Shown here: piece after piece, positions 46,035 to 55,234 of the stretch
Position numbering within the stretch: position 1 is the stretch's first letter
Layout of the letters: each line of letters starts with the position of its first letter
Origin: Streptomyces sp. NRRL S-646
GTDB taxonomy: Bacteria; Actinomycetota; Actinomycetes; Streptomycetales; Streptomycetaceae
Assembly: GCF_000720765.1 (NCBI RefSeq)
Contig: NZ_JODC01000037.1
Coordinates: 4,340 to 68,339, forward strand
Length of the DNA: 64,000 bases
Reading direction: 5' to 3'
Made by a program: the position numbers and the translations under genes
Notes under the pieces: generated by a model
What the model was told of the DNA's origin: nothing
The model's database searches: none
Seen by the model: only the letters and a program-made list of their open reading frames with translations

Positions 46035-47242
46035 GATGAGCTCCTCCCCGGTGGAACGGGCAGTGATACGGGCAGGCAGACCGTCACCGTCGTGCCGTCC
46101 CCCGGTGTGCTGCGGACCTGCGCCGTCCCGCCGACCTCGCCGGCGCGGGCGCGCAGCCCCGCCAGACCGTAGCCGTCGCAGGGGGCGCCGGGGTCGAAGC
46201 CGCAGCCGTCGTCCCGTACCGACACGGTGAGCGCGTCGTCGGAGTAGGCCAGCGCGATACCCACTGCCGCCGAACTCCCCGCGTGTTTGCGGGCGTTGGC
46301 CAGGGCCTCCTGGCAGGAGCGCAGGGCCACCACTTCGGGAGCGGCGGGCAGCGGGCGCACAGGACCCTTCACCTCCAGCGTCGCCTCGTGGCGGGCGGCC
46401 AGGCGGCGCAGGGCGTCCGGGAGGGAGGTGCCGTCGAGGTCGGCGGGGGCGGCACCGGCGACCAGGGCGCGGGCCTCGGCGAGGTTCTGCCGGGCCGTCT
46501 CGTCCATGAGCGCCAGATGGCGGCGGGCCTGCGGGACGTCGTGGTCGAGTTCGGCCTCCACCGCCTGGATCAGCATCAGCAGGCTGGTGAACCCCTGCGC
46601 AAGGGTGTCGTGGATCTCCCGGGCCATGCGCTCGCGTTCGGCCAGGGCGCCGTGCGCGGTCGAGAGGCGGGAGATCTCGTGGCGGCTGGCGTCGAGTTCG
46701 GCGATCAGCTCGGCCCTTTCCCAGCTCTGCTCGATGATCCGGATGATCCAGCTGCCGATCACCACCGAGAAGACGAGGGTGACCACGGAGAAGAGGAAGT
46801 TGGCGAACAGGTCCGCGCCGCTGGGCTGCCACAGCAGCGCCCAACCGGCCACCGGTACCAGGTTGATCACGCTGACCGCCGCCAGCGACCAGCGCAGGCG
46901 AAGCGTCATGAAGCACTGGGGGATCAGAGCGAACGCCATCAGCCGCGTCTCGCCCACCAGCACGGCCGACGGCAGGAACAGTGCTATCGCCGCGGTGAGA
47001 TAGCGCAGCGCCTGCCCCTGGTCCGGTGGGTCCTCCTGGAGCAGCGGGCGCCCCACCACCGCATACCAGGGCACCAACGGGACGAGCAGCGCCGCCGCGA
47101 CCGCACGGACCGGGAATCCCGGGTGGGCCGCGGCGAGCACGAAGACGAGGGTGGCCGCCCAGGCGACCGCGAAGTACCCGTCCCAGAGCCGGATCGTCCG
47201 GTCCCAGGCGTGCTCCCCACGGGCCGCACCTGGACGGTTCAC
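46031..47242 (-). CDS. Two-component sensor histidine kinase (HisKA_3 type)
   Basis: This 403-residue kinase has five to six N-terminal membrane helices with little extracellular sequence, so it probably senses the membrane or the exporter. The phospho-acceptor histidine is in ERMAREIHDTLAQGF, and the HATPase domain shows NARKHAGSS and DDGCGFDPG. GTG at 47242 overlaps the permease stop codon. It pairs with the downstream response regulator. The arrangement resembles envelope-stress kinases co-encoded with ABC-2 transporters. Confidence 0.92.
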   Translation of the reverse strand: MNRPGAARGEHAWDRTIRLWDGYFAVAWAATLVFVLAAAHPGFPVRAVAAALLVPLVPWYAVVGRPLLQEDPPDQGQALRYLTAAIALFLPSAVLVGETRLMAFALIPQCFMTLRLRWSLAAVSVINLVPVAGWALLWQPSGADLFANFLFSVVTLVFSVVIGSWIIRIIEQSWERAELIAELDASRHEISRLSTAHGALAERERMAREIHDTLAQGFTSLLMLIQAVEAELDHDVPQARRHLALMDETARQNLAEARALVAGAAPADLDGTSLPDALRRLAARHEATLEVKGPVRPLPAAPEVVALRSCQEALANARKHAGSSAAVGIALAYSDDALTVSVRDDGCGFDPGAPCDGYGLAGLRARAGEVGGTAQVRSTPGDGTTVTVCLPVSLPVPPGRSSS

Positions 47243-48084
47243 CCGTCGCGCCGGGTCTTCCAGCGGAAGGTCAGCAGACACAGCACCAATCCTCCGACGC
47301 ACCAGGCGGCCAGCACCAGCGCGACCTTCCCGAACTCCCAGCTCCCGGCCTGCTCCAGGACCCGCGCGGAATCCGGCAGGAACACGCCCCGAAGACCCTG
47401 GCACAGCCACTTCAGCGGGAACAGGGCACCGATGTTCAGCATCCAGTCCGGGATGGTGTCGATGGAGATGTACACGCCGGAGATGAACTGCAGGACCAGG
47501 AAGGGGAGTACGACCACGGAGCTCGCGCTCTTCGCCGACTTGGGCACCGAGCTGATCGCGATGCCGAGCAGCGCGCACCCGGTCAGCCCCAGTACGAAGA
47601 TCCAGGCGAAGTCGAACCACCGGGACGCGTCAGAGGGCAGGTCGACGCCGTACAAGGTGGTGCCGACGAGGAGGAGGATCGCCGTCTCGACGACACCGGT
47701 GAACAGAACCAGCCAGATCTTGCCCAGGAAGTACGCCGACGGAGGCATCGGCGTGCCGCGCAGCCGGCGCAGCACCTTCTCGTCCCGTTCCACCGCGATC
47801 GAGATGCCCAGCGACTGGAAGCTGGTCGACATGATGCCGGAGGCCATCATCGCGGGAACGTACAGCTGGGAGGCGGTGACGCCGGAGCCGTGGACGTCGT
47901 CGTGGAAGATCGACGCGAACAGGAACAGGAACACGACCGGGAACGCGAACGTGAACACCACCTGGTCGCGCTGCCGGAAGAACTGCTTGATCTCCAGCGC
48001 GCCGCGGCGCAGGCCCAGCCCCCAGGCTCCCGGCAGCCGCTGGGCGGGCGCCTCGGCCCTGGTCCGGGCGGCGGTCGTCGTCAT
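47239..48084 (-). CDS. ABC-2 type transporter permease
   Basis: This 281-residue protein has six membrane helices and the ABC-2 permease pattern, including ISIAVERDEKVLRRLRGTPM before helix 3. It forms an exporter with the ATPase encoded upstream. Its ATG overlaps the ATPase stop (ATGA), and its stop overlaps the kinase start. The substrate is unknown; homologues export drugs or lipids. Confidence 0.92.
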   Translation of the reverse strand: MTTTAARTRAEAPAQRLPGAWGLGLRRGALEIKQFFRQRDQVVFTFAFPVVFLFLFASIFHDDVHGSGVTASQLYVPAMMASGIMSTSFQSLGISIAVERDEKVLRRLRGTPMPPSAYFLGKIWLVLFTGVVETAILLLVGTTLYGVDLPSDASRWFDFAWIFVLGLTGCALLGIAISSVPKSAKSASSVVVLPFLVLQFISGVYISIDTIPDWMLNIGALFPLKWLCQGLRGVFLPDSARVLEQAGSWEFGKVALVLAAWCVGGLVLCLLTFRWKTRRDG

Positions 48085-48947
48085 CGTGCGTCCTCCTGCC
48101 CGGTCAGCCGGAGGTAGACGTCCTCCAGGGTGGGGCGGGCCACCCGCAGGCCCGGGATCTCGCCGTCGAAGCGGCGCATGAGCTCGGCGACCGTCCTGGT
48201 GGGGGTGTCGGTGCGCTCGGTGCGGGTGACGCCGTCCGGCTCGGTCCACTCGACGGTGGCCTCCGTGCCGTACCGCTCCCGCAGGGCGGCGGGCTCACCC
48301 TCGGCGACGACCTGCCCCTTGGCGACGACGGCGAGCCGGTCGGCGAGCGCCTCCGCCTCCTCCAGGTAGTGCGTGGTCAGCAGGATCGTCGTGCCCTCCT
48401 CGGACAGCAGCCGGATCAGGTCCCAGAACTGCCGCCGGGCCGCCGGGTCGAAACCGGTCGTCGGCTCGTCCAGGAGCAGCAGCTCGGGGTCGCCGATCAC
48501 GCCCAGGGCGACGTCGAGGCGCCGGCGCTGGCCTCCGGAGAGCGCCTTGATCCGGCTGCCCGCCTTCGCTTCGAGACCCACCAGCCCGATGACCTCCTCC
48601 GGGACCCGCGGCCTCGGGTAGTAGCGGGCGAAGTGCCGTACGGTCTCGCGGACCGTCAACTCGGCGGGCGCCGATTCGTCCTGCCAGACGATTCCGACAC
48701 GTGACCGCCACGCGCGCGTGCCGGTCGCCGGGTCCGAGCCGAGCACCGACACCTCGCCCCCGTCCCGCGTCCGGTTGCCCTGAAGGATCTCCACCGTGGT
48801 GCTCTTGCCGGCGCCGTTGGGTCCCAGCAGGCCGAACACCTCGCCACGCCGAATGCCCAGATCGATGCCGTCCACGGCGGTCACGTCCCCGTACTGCTTG
48901 CGCAGCCCCCGTACGTCCACCGCGAGTTCGTTCGCGTGTGCTGTCAT
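48081..48947 (-). CDS. ABC transporter ATP-binding protein (drug/lipid exporter type)
   Basis: The 288 residues contain Walker A GPNGAGKST, signature LSGGQRRRLD, Walker B LLLLDEPTTGFDP and the H-loop TTHYLEEAE. A C-terminal regulatory extension follows as in DrrA-type exporters. The ATG at 48947 is the conserved start; the frame runs 32 codons further up without one. It is the first gene of the four-gene operon with permease, kinase and regulator. Confidence 0.95.
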   Translation of the reverse strand: MTAHANELAVDVRGLRKQYGDVTAVDGIDLGIRRGEVFGLLGPNGAGKSTTVEILQGNRTRDGGEVSVLGSDPATGTRAWRSRVGIVWQDESAPAELTVRETVRHFARYYPRPRVPEEVIGLVGLEAKAGSRIKALSGGQRRRLDVALGVIGDPELLLLDEPTTGFDPAARRQFWDLIRLLSEEGTTILLTTHYLEEAEALADRLAVVAKGQVVAEGEPAALRERYGTEATVEWTEPDGVTRTERTDTPTRTVAELMRRFDGEIPGLRVARPTLEDVYLRLTGQEDAR

Positions 48948-49093
48948 GCCGTTCAGCCTCGGCCGGAACCGAACGCTCCGGGACGACCGTGCGTACTTCC
49001 TTATGTCCACCGAACGGTGGACAGTGGCCTTAGTGCGGCACAATGGCCCCTGCCCGAAGAAGGTCCAACTCTCAAGCAGACGGAATCGGCGTG

Positions 49094-49756
49094 ATGAGCA
49101 AGACCACAGTCAAAGACGTCTCCACCGAGTCCGAGCCCGCTCCCGACCGCGACTCCGCGGGACCACGCACAGTGGGCGGCAGCCGGGCGTTCGCCCTGCT
49201 GCTGATCATCACGGGCGCGGCCGGTCTGCTCGCCGCCTGGGTCATCACGATCGACAAGTTCAAGCTGCTCGAGGCGAAGGTCGAGGGCAAGACCTTCACC
49301 CCCGGCTGCAGCCTCAACCCGGTCGTCTCCTGCGGCAGCGTGATGGAGTCCAAGCAGGCCGCCGCCTTCGGCTTCCCGAACCCGATGCTCGGCCTGGTCG
49401 CCTACGGCATCGTCATCTGCGTCGGCATGAGCCTGCTGGCCCGCGCCCGATTCCCGCGCTGGTACTGGCTCACCTTCAACTTCGGCACGCTCTTCGGCGT
49501 CGGCTTCTGCACCTGGCTGCAGTTCCAGTCGCTGTACCGCATCAACGCGCTGTGCCTGTGGTGCTCCCTGGCCTGGGTCGCGACGATCACCATGTTCTGG
49601 TACGTGACCTCGTTCAACATCCGCAACGGCTTCCTGCCCGCCCCGCGCTGGCTGAAGAGCTTCTTCGGCGAGTTCACCTGGGTGCTGCCCGTGCTGCACG
49701 TCGGCATCATCGGCATGCTGGTGCTGACCCGCTGGTGGGACTTCTGGACCAGCTGA
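49094..49756 (+). CDS. Vitamin K epoxide reductase family protein
   Basis: This 220-residue membrane protein has four to five helices. Redox residues are Cys72 and Cys80 in the first loop and the C154-L-W-C157 active site. In actinobacteria this enzyme uses menaquinone to reoxidise a DsbA-like partner for disulfide formation outside the cell. ATG at 49094 (MSKTTVKD) is chosen; GTG at 49091 is adjacent. I recall it next to hisS in S. coelicolor, whereas here the ABC/two-component operon lies between. Confidence 0.92.
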   Translation: MSKTTVKDVSTESEPAPDRDSAGPRTVGGSRAFALLLIITGAAGLLAAWVITIDKFKLLEAKVEGKTFTPGCSLNPVVSCGSVMESKQAAAFGFPNPMLGLVAYGIVICVGMSLLARARFPRWYWLTFNFGTLFGVGFCTWLQFQSLYRINALCLWCSLAWVATITMFWYVTSFNIRNGFLPAPRWLKSFFGEFTWVLPVLHVGIIGMLVLTRWWDFWTS

Positions 49757-49826
49757 GCCCCGGCCTCGGGCCCCGGCCTCCCGGGGCCCGAGGGGATTGT
49801 CAGTGCCGTGATTTAGGGTTCTTGAC

Positions 49827-51182
49827 GTGGAGCCCGACCTGTTCACCGCAGCCGCAGAAGAACGCCAGGAGAAGGACCCGACCGGCAGTCCCCTGGCGGT
49901 GCGGATGCGCCCGCGCACCCTCGACGAGGTGGTGGGCCAGCAGCACCTGCTGAAGCCCGGTTCGCCCCTGCGCCGCCTGGTCGGCGAGGGCGCGGGCGGC
50001 CCCGCCGGCCCGTCCTCGGTGATCCTCTGGGGCCCGCCCGGCACCGGCAAGACGACCCTGGCGTACGTCGTCTCCAAGGCCACCAACAAGCGCTTCGTCG
50101 AACTGTCGGCGATCACCGCGGGCGTCAAGGAGGTCCGCGCGGTCATCGACGGCGCCCGCCGGGCCACGGGCGGCTTCGGCAAGGAGACCGTCCTCTTCCT
50201 CGACGAGATCCACCGCTTCAGCAAGGCCCAGCAGGACTCCCTCCTCCCGGCGGTCGAGAACCGCTGGGTGACACTGATTGCGGCGACCACGGAGAACCCG
50301 TACTTCTCGGTGATCTCCCCGCTCCTGTCCCGCTCGCTCCTCCTGACCCTCGAACCCCTCACCGATGACGACCTCCGGGGGCTGCTCAAGCGGGCGCTGA
50401 GCGACGAGCGTGGCCTGAAGGACGCCGTCACCCTCCCCGAGGACACCGAGGACCACCTCCTGCGCATCGCCGGCGGCGACGCCCGCCGCGCCCTGACCGC
50501 GCTGGAAGCGGCCGCCGGAGCCGCCCTCGACAAGGGCGAGACGGAGGTCTCCCTGACGACCCTGGAGGAGACGGTCGACCGGGCGGCGGTGAAGTACGAC
50601 CGCGACGGCGACCAGCACTACGACGTCGCCAGCGCCCTCATCAAGTCCATCCGCGGCTCCGACGTGGACGCCGCTCTGCACTACCTGGCCCGCATGATCG
50701 AGGCCGGAGAGGACCCCCGCTTCATTGCCCGCCGCCTGATGATCTCCGCCAGCGAGGACATCGGCCTCGCCGATCCCAACGCCCTGCCGATAGCCGTCGC
50801 CGCGGCCCAGGCCGTCGCCATGATCGGCTTCCCCGAGGCCGCCCTCACCCTCAGCCACGCCACCATCGCCCTCGCCCTCGCTCCGAAGTCGAACGCCGCG
50901 ACCACGGCGATCGGCGCAGCCATGGAAGACGTACGCAAGGGACTGGCGGGTCCGGTGCCCCCGCACCTGCGCGACGGGCACTACAAGGGCGCCGCCAAGC
51001 TCGGGCACGCGCAGGGGTACGTCTATCCACACGACCTGCCGGAGGGCATCGCCGAGCAGCAGTACGCCCCGGACGCCCTCAAGGACCGCGAGTACTACAC
51101 CCCGACCAGACACGGAGCCGAGGCGCGGTACGCGGACGCGGTGGAATGGACCAGGCAGCACCTCGGTCGCAAGCGGTCCTGA
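49827..51182 (+). CDS. rarA: Replication-associated recombination protein A (RarA/MgsA)
   Basis: This 451-residue AAA+ ATPase is related to clamp loaders and RuvB. Walker A is GPPGTGKTT, Walker [10 protein letters not shown], with the sensor segment [16 protein letters not shown] ([10 protein letters not shown]) and the C-terminal tetramerisation domain containing [18 protein letters not shown]. It acts at stalled replication forks. The start is GTG at 49827. rpsD follows after a 300-base leader. Confidence 0.95.
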   Translation: MEPDLFTAAAEERQEKDPTGSPLAVRMRPRTLDEVVGQQHLLKPGSPLRRLVGEGAGGPAGPSSVILWGPPGTGKTTLAYVVSKATNKRFVELSAITAGVKEVRAVIDGARRATGGFGKETVLFLDEIHRFSKAQQDSLLPAVENRWVTLIAATTENPYFSVISPLLSRSLLLTLEPLTDDDLRGLLKRALSDERGLKDAVTLPEDTEDHLLRIAGGDARRALTALEAAAGAALDKGETEVSLTTLEETVDRAAVKYDRDGDQHYDVASALIKSIRGSDVDAALHYLARMIEAGEDPRFIARRLMISASEDIGLADPNALPIAVAAAQAVAMIGFPEAALTLSHATIALALAPKSNAATTAIGAAMEDVRKGLAGPVPPHLRDGHYKGAAKLGHAQGYVYPHDLPEGIAEQQYAPDALKDREYYTPTRHGAEARYADAVEWTRQHLGRKRS

Positions 51183-51482
51183 GCGCCCTGTAGAATCCTG
51201 CGAAGTGCTGCGTCCTGTGCAGTCAGAACAGGACAGTCAGCCGGAGTCCCGGCCCCCGGGCCGGGTTCCAGGAGCGTCGCGCACCGTTCGATTGGTGTCG
51301 CGGGCAGCCCACCACCACCTGTCGTACGACGGGAGAGGTCGGTGGGCCACTCGCGTGCTGCACGTATGTGCCCAGACCAGGGGAGCGGCTGCCCGGCAGG
51401 TCCACGGACCTGAAGGGTTTCCCCGGCTGCGGATGCGACCTCCCTCAATCCTGACAAGCCGAACACTGAGAAATGAGAGATT
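51183..51482 (+). promoter_or_regulatory. rpsD promoter and long 5' leader
   Basis: TAGAAT (51191-51196) is a good -10 box with no clear -35. Transcription from it would leave a leader of about 280 bases before rpsD, GC-rich and able to fold (for example GTCCCGGCCCCCGGGCC near 51246). There is no gene in it. S4 regulates its own synthesis through leader RNA in other bacteria, so an autoregulatory structure is plausible. Confidence 0.45.
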
Positions 51483-52097
51483 GTGGCGAACCAGTCCCGC
51501 CCCAAGGTCAAGAAGTCGCGTGCCCTCGGCATCGCGCTGACCCCGAAGGCCGTCAAGTACTTCGAGGCCCGCCCCTACCCGCCGGGTGAGCACGGCCGTG
51601 GCCGCAAGCAGAACTCGGACTACAAGGTCCGTCTGCTCGAGAAGCAGCGTCTGCGCGCGCAGTACGACGTGTCCGAGCGCCAGCTCGTCCGCGCCTACGA
51701 GCGTGCCTCCAAGGTCCAGGGCAAGACCGGTGAGGCCCTGATCATCGAGCTCGAGCGCCGCCTCGACGCCCTGGTCCTGCGTTCGGGCATCGCCCGCACC
51801 ATCTACCAGGCCCGTCAGATGGTCGTTCACGGCCACATCGAGGTCAACGGCCAGAAGGTCGACAAGCCCTCCTTCCGCGTCAAGCCCGACGACGTCGTGA
51901 TGGTTCGCGAGCGCAGCCGCGAGAAGACCCTCTTCTCCATCGTCCGTGAGGGCGGCTTCGCCCCCGAGGGCGAGACCCCGCGCTACCTCCAGGTGAACCT
52001 CAAGGCCCTGGCGTTCCGCCTGGACCGTGAGCCGAACCGCAAGGAGATCCCGGTGATCTGCGACGAGCAGCTCGTCGTCGAGTACTACGCCCGCTGA
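51483..52097 (+). CDS. rpsD: 30S ribosomal protein S4
   Basis: S4 (204 aa) binds 16S rRNA early in 30S assembly. The conserved core is present: [44 protein letters not shown] and the S4 RNA-binding domain. It begins with GTG. The sequence lacks the zinc-binding Cys cluster found in some S4 proteins, so it is the zinc-independent form. Monocistronic, followed by a terminator overlapping the STAND gene. Confidence 0.97.
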   Translation: MANQSRPKVKKSRALGIALTPKAVKYFEARPYPPGEHGRGRKQNSDYKVRLLEKQRLRAQYDVSERQLVRAYERASKVQGKTGEALIIELERRLDALVLRSGIARTIYQARQMVVHGHIEVNGQKVDKPSFRVKPDDVVMVRERSREKTLFSIVREGGFAPEGETPRYLQVNLKALAFRLDREPNRKEIPVICDEQLVVEYYAR

Positions 52098-52121
52098 TCA
52101 CCAGCAGGCGGTAGCACCACC

Positions 52122-54245
52122 TCAGCCCGCCGTCTCCCCGCCCTTGTGGGCGCGGGAGGCGGCGGGTTCGTGCATGTTCACGCTCGCCGTCGCATGCCGG
52201 ACCGGCCCCCGCGGCGACGCAGCGGCCTCCCTCGGCCGCTCCAACGCCCGCGACACCGCCGCCTCCCGCACCAGCCGGGCCCCTTCCGTCACGCACTCCT
52301 CGTACCGCTCGTCCCCGAGCTGCTCCCGCGCCATCGCCTCGCACAGCTCGTGCGGCGCGTTGTAGTGCGCCGAGCCGAACAGCCGCAGACCGACCGAGGG
52401 CCACATCCGGGCCGCCGCACCCTGCAGCACCGCCGCCTCCGCCGCATCGCCCTGCACGGCCGTGACCAGGGCAAGCAGCTCGACCGCCAGCACCGAACCG
52501 AGCAGGTCGTGGAAGGAATGGGCGCCGGCGAGGCAGTCCGTCAGCAGGGTGCGAGCCCTTGCCGGGTCGCCGTCGGCCCAGGCCGCGTACGCGAGGACGT
52601 ACAGGGCATAGGTGCGGGTCCACCGCTCGCCGTGATCCTCGCACACCCGGCGCACGTCCTCGCACAGCCGCACCGCGTCCGGCAGATCGCCCTGGAAAGC
52701 GCGCGCCATGGCCAGTTCGACCTGCCCCATCAGCACATTGCTGTTGAGTTCGCCGATCTCCCGGTAGCGGTCCAGCGCCGAACGCAGCAGGGTCTCCGCG
52801 CGCGCCATGTCGTCCGTGACCAGGGCCAGGCAACCTGTGCGGTGCTCCGCGTACGCCACCGCTGTCGCGTCGCCCGAGCGCTCCGCCTCCTCCCAGCACT
52901 CGTGCAGCGCCGCCAGCGCGGGCACCGTGTCGCCCTGCAGGATCGCCACATAGCCGAGCACCCACAGCGCCTTCAGCCGGGACCGCTCGTGGCCGGAGTC
53001 CAGCTGCACGACCTGCTCCAGCCAGTGCCGCCCCTCCGACAGCCGCCCGCAGCCCGCCCAGTAGAACCACAGCGAGCCCGCGAGGTACTGGCCCAGATAT
53101 GCCGCCTCCGGCTCGGCCAGGCAGTGCTCCAGCGCGCAGCGCAGATTCGGCAGCTCCGCGTCCACCCGCGCGGCCACCTCGTTCTGGCGCGGCGAGAACC
53201 AGTCCAGCTCGCACCAGGTCGCAAGCCCCAGGTACCAGTCGCGGTGCCGCCGCCGCAGCCGGGCCGCGTCTCCCGTCGCCTCCAGCCAGTCGGCGCCGTA
53301 CGCCCGGACCGTGTCCAGCATCCGGTAGCGCACACCCGCCGGCGTCTCCTCGCGCGCGACCAACGACTGCGCGAGCAGCTCGGCGAGCACGTCGAGGACG
53401 TCGTCGGCCTCCAGACCGTGCCCGCTGCACACGTACTCGACGGCCTCCAGCTCGAACTGCCCGGCGAAGACCGACAGCCGCGACCACAGCAACCGCTCCT
53501 GGGGCGTGCACAGTTCATGACTCCAGCCGATGGCCAGGCGCAGGGTCCGATGACGGGGCAGCGCATCCCGTCCGCCGCCGGTCAGCAGCCGGAAGCGGTC
53601 GTCGAGCCGCTCCAGCAGCTGCCCGGCAGACAGGGCCCGCAGCCGGCCCGCGGCCAGCTCGACGGCGAGCGGGATGCCGTCCAGGCGCCGGCACACCTCC
53701 CGTACCTCCGGCCCGTCCGCCACCGCCGGACCCTGCTCGGCCGCCCGGCTCAGCAACAGCCCGACCGCCTCGTCCTCCGCCAGCGGTGCCAGCGGGAACA
53801 CCCGCTCACCCGCCACGCCCAGCGGTCTGCGCCCCACGGCGAGCACCCGCAGTCCGGGCAGCTGCCCGAGCAACTCGCCCACCAGACCGGCACACGCCTC
53901 CACCAGATGCTCGAACCCGTCCAGTACGAGCAGGAGTTGGCGCTCGGCGAGATGCGCGAGCAGCGTCTCGCGCGGCAGCCGCGTGGTGTGGTCGGTCAGC
54001 CCCAGCGCCTCCACCACGGCGTAGTCGACGAACTCCGGATCGCGCACCGGCGCCAGCTCCACCCACCACACCCCGTCACGCGGCGCGCACCGCACGGCCG
54101 CCCGCGCCGCGAGCCGTGACTTGCCGACCCCGCCCGCGCCCGTCACCGTCACCAGACGAGCCGCGCCGAGCACCCCCGCCAGCCCGGCGAGTTCGGCCGA
54201 GCGCCCCACGAACGCATTGAGCTCCAGGGGAAGATTGCCGTGCAT
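52122..54245 (-). CDS. STAND-type ATPase with TPR-like C-terminus
   Basis: This 707-residue protein starts with an NB-ARC-like ATPase (Walker A GAGGVGKS at 36-43, Walker B LLLVLDGFEHL, GIPLAVELAAGRL as the GxP motif). A winged-helix-like region with DTVRAYGADWLE follows, then about 400 residues of helical TPR-like repeats. It resembles the AfsR/LuxR-associated ATPases but has no helix-turn-helix or other effector domain at either end. ATG at 54245 is chosen; an ATG ten codons earlier (54275) lies beside an inverted repeat. The function is unknown. Confidence 0.8.
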   Translation of the reverse strand: MHGNLPLELNAFVGRSAELAGLAGVLGAARLVTVTGAGGVGKSRLAARAAVRCAPRDGVWWVELAPVRDPEFVDYAVVEALGLTDHTTRLPRETLLAHLAERQLLLVLDGFEHLVEACAGLVGELLGQLPGLRVLAVGRRPLGVAGERVFPLAPLAEDEAVGLLLSRAAEQGPAVADGPEVREVCRRLDGIPLAVELAAGRLRALSAGQLLERLDDRFRLLTGGGRDALPRHRTLRLAIGWSHELCTPQERLLWSRLSVFAGQFELEAVEYVCSGHGLEADDVLDVLAELLAQSLVAREETPAGVRYRMLDTVRAYGADWLEATGDAARLRRRHRDWYLGLATWCELDWFSPRQNEVAARVDAELPNLRCALEHCLAEPEAAYLGQYLAGSLWFYWAGCGRLSEGRHWLEQVVQLDSGHERSRLKALWVLGYVAILQGDTVPALAALHECWEEAERSGDATAVAYAEHRTGCLALVTDDMARAETLLRSALDRYREIGELNSNVLMGQVELAMARAFQGDLPDAVRLCEDVRRVCEDHGERWTRTYALYVLAYAAWADGDPARARTLLTDCLAGAHSFHDLLGSVLAVELLALVTAVQGDAAEAAVLQGAAARMWPSVGLRLFGSAHYNAPHELCEAMAREQLGDERYEECVTEGARLVREAAVSRALERPREAAASPRGPVRHATASVNMHEPAASRAHKGGETAG
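52126..52166. terminator. Bidirectional stem-loop, rpsD / STAND ATPase
   Basis: CCCGCCGTCTCCCCGCCC pairs imperfectly with GGGCGCGGGAGGCGGCGGG around TTGT. It overlaps the last codons of the STAND gene. Confidence 0.6.
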
Positions 54246-54276
54246 GGAGCTGCCGCCGCGCTGATGATCCCGCATG

Positions 54277-54303
54277 GAATACGGAGCGTACTGACCCGTA
54301 TTC
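54277..54303. promoter_or_regulatory. Inverted repeat GAATACGG-N11-CCGTATTC
   Basis: Two perfect 8-base arms (54277-54284 and 54296-54303) lie 32 bases upstream of the STAND ATPase start. An additional CCGTAC half-site is at 54307-54312. The layout suits an operator, possibly for autoregulation. Confidence 0.5.
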
Positions 54304-54433
54304 AGTCCGTACAATCGCTTCGCGCAACTCGGCAGCGCGTGGACGGTAATGCGGTGCGGAGCCCCGCCCCCGGCGCGATAGGCTCGGCCTACGACTTTTC
54401 GATGTTCAGGCATGTTCCAGGGAGCGGGTGCAC

Positions 54434-54871
54434 GTGGTGTCCGGTGGAGAGGTGGCCGGGATCCTGGTGGCCGTCTTCTGGGCGATCCTGGTCTCCTTCC
54501 TCGCCGTCGCGCTGGCGAGGGTGGCCCAGACGCTCAAGGCGACCACCAAGCTCGTGGCGGACGTGACCGATCAGGCCGTCCCGCTGCTGGCGGACGCCTC
54601 CGCGGCGGTGCGCTCCGCGCAGACCCAGATCGACCGGGTCGACGCGATCGCCACGGACGTCCAGGAGGTCACGTCGAACGCGTCGGCGCTGTCGACCACC
54701 GTCGCCTCCACCTTCGGCGGCCCCCTGGTCAAGGTCGCGGCGTTCGGCTACGGCGTCCGCCGGGCCCTGGGCGCCCGCCGGGACGACGTGCCCGCCAAGG
54801 AGCCGAGGCGTACCGTGATCGTGGGCCGGACCGTCCCGGCGGCGCGGCGGGGCAAGCGGAAGAAGGACTGA
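54434..54871 (+). CDS. DUF948 domain protein
   Basis: This protein of about 145 residues has an N-terminal membrane helix (GGEVAGILVAVFWAILVSFLA) and a long amphipathic helix with regularly spaced Ala/Val/Asp, typical of DUF948. A basic tail ends in GKRKKD. Starts GTG 54428, 54434 and 54437 are in frame; 54434 has the best spacing to GGAG. It is the first of a conserved series leading to alaS. The function is unknown. Confidence 0.82.
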   Translation: MVSGGEVAGILVAVFWAILVSFLAVALARVAQTLKATTKLVADVTDQAVPLLADASAAVRSAQTQIDRVDAIATDVQEVTSNASALSTTVASTFGGPLVKVAAFGYGVRRALGARRDDVPAKEPRRTVIVGRTVPAARRGKRKKD

Positions 54872-54880
54872 GACCTAGCG

Positions 54881-55234
54881 ATGTTCCGCCGTACGTTCTG
54901 GTTCACCACGGGCGTCGCCGCCGGTGTGTGGGCCACCACCAAGGTCAATCGCAAGCTGAAGCAGCTGACCCCCGAGAACCTTGCCGCCTCCGCGGCCAAC
55001 AAGGCGCTCGAGGCCGGTCACCGGCTCAAGGACCGCGCGGTCGGCTTCGCGCTGGACGTCCGGGACAACATGGCCCAGCGGGAGGAGGAGCTGGGGGAGG
55101 CCCTCGGTATCAACGCGTCCCCCGAACTCCCCGCCCCCCGGCGGTACCCCGCCATCGAGAACCGCAACAGCCCGAAGTACGTCGAGGGCTCGACGTACCA
55201 GACGTACTCGTACAACCGGAATGAGGACCACTGA
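54881..55234 (+). CDS. DUF6167-like small protein
   Basis: This 117-residue protein begins [36 protein letters not shown], the usual start of a Streptomyces family (DUF6167) encoded before alaS. The first 20 residues are weakly hydrophobic. The rest is helical, ending in a Tyr-rich tail ([12 protein letters not shown]). Its stop overlaps the alaS start (TGATG). The function is unknown. Confidence 0.85.
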   Translation: MFRRTFWFTTGVAAGVWATTKVNRKLKQLTPENLAASAANKALEAGHRLKDRAVGFALDVRDNMAQREEELGEALGINASPELPAPRRYPAIENRNSPKYVEGSTYQTYSYNRNEDH

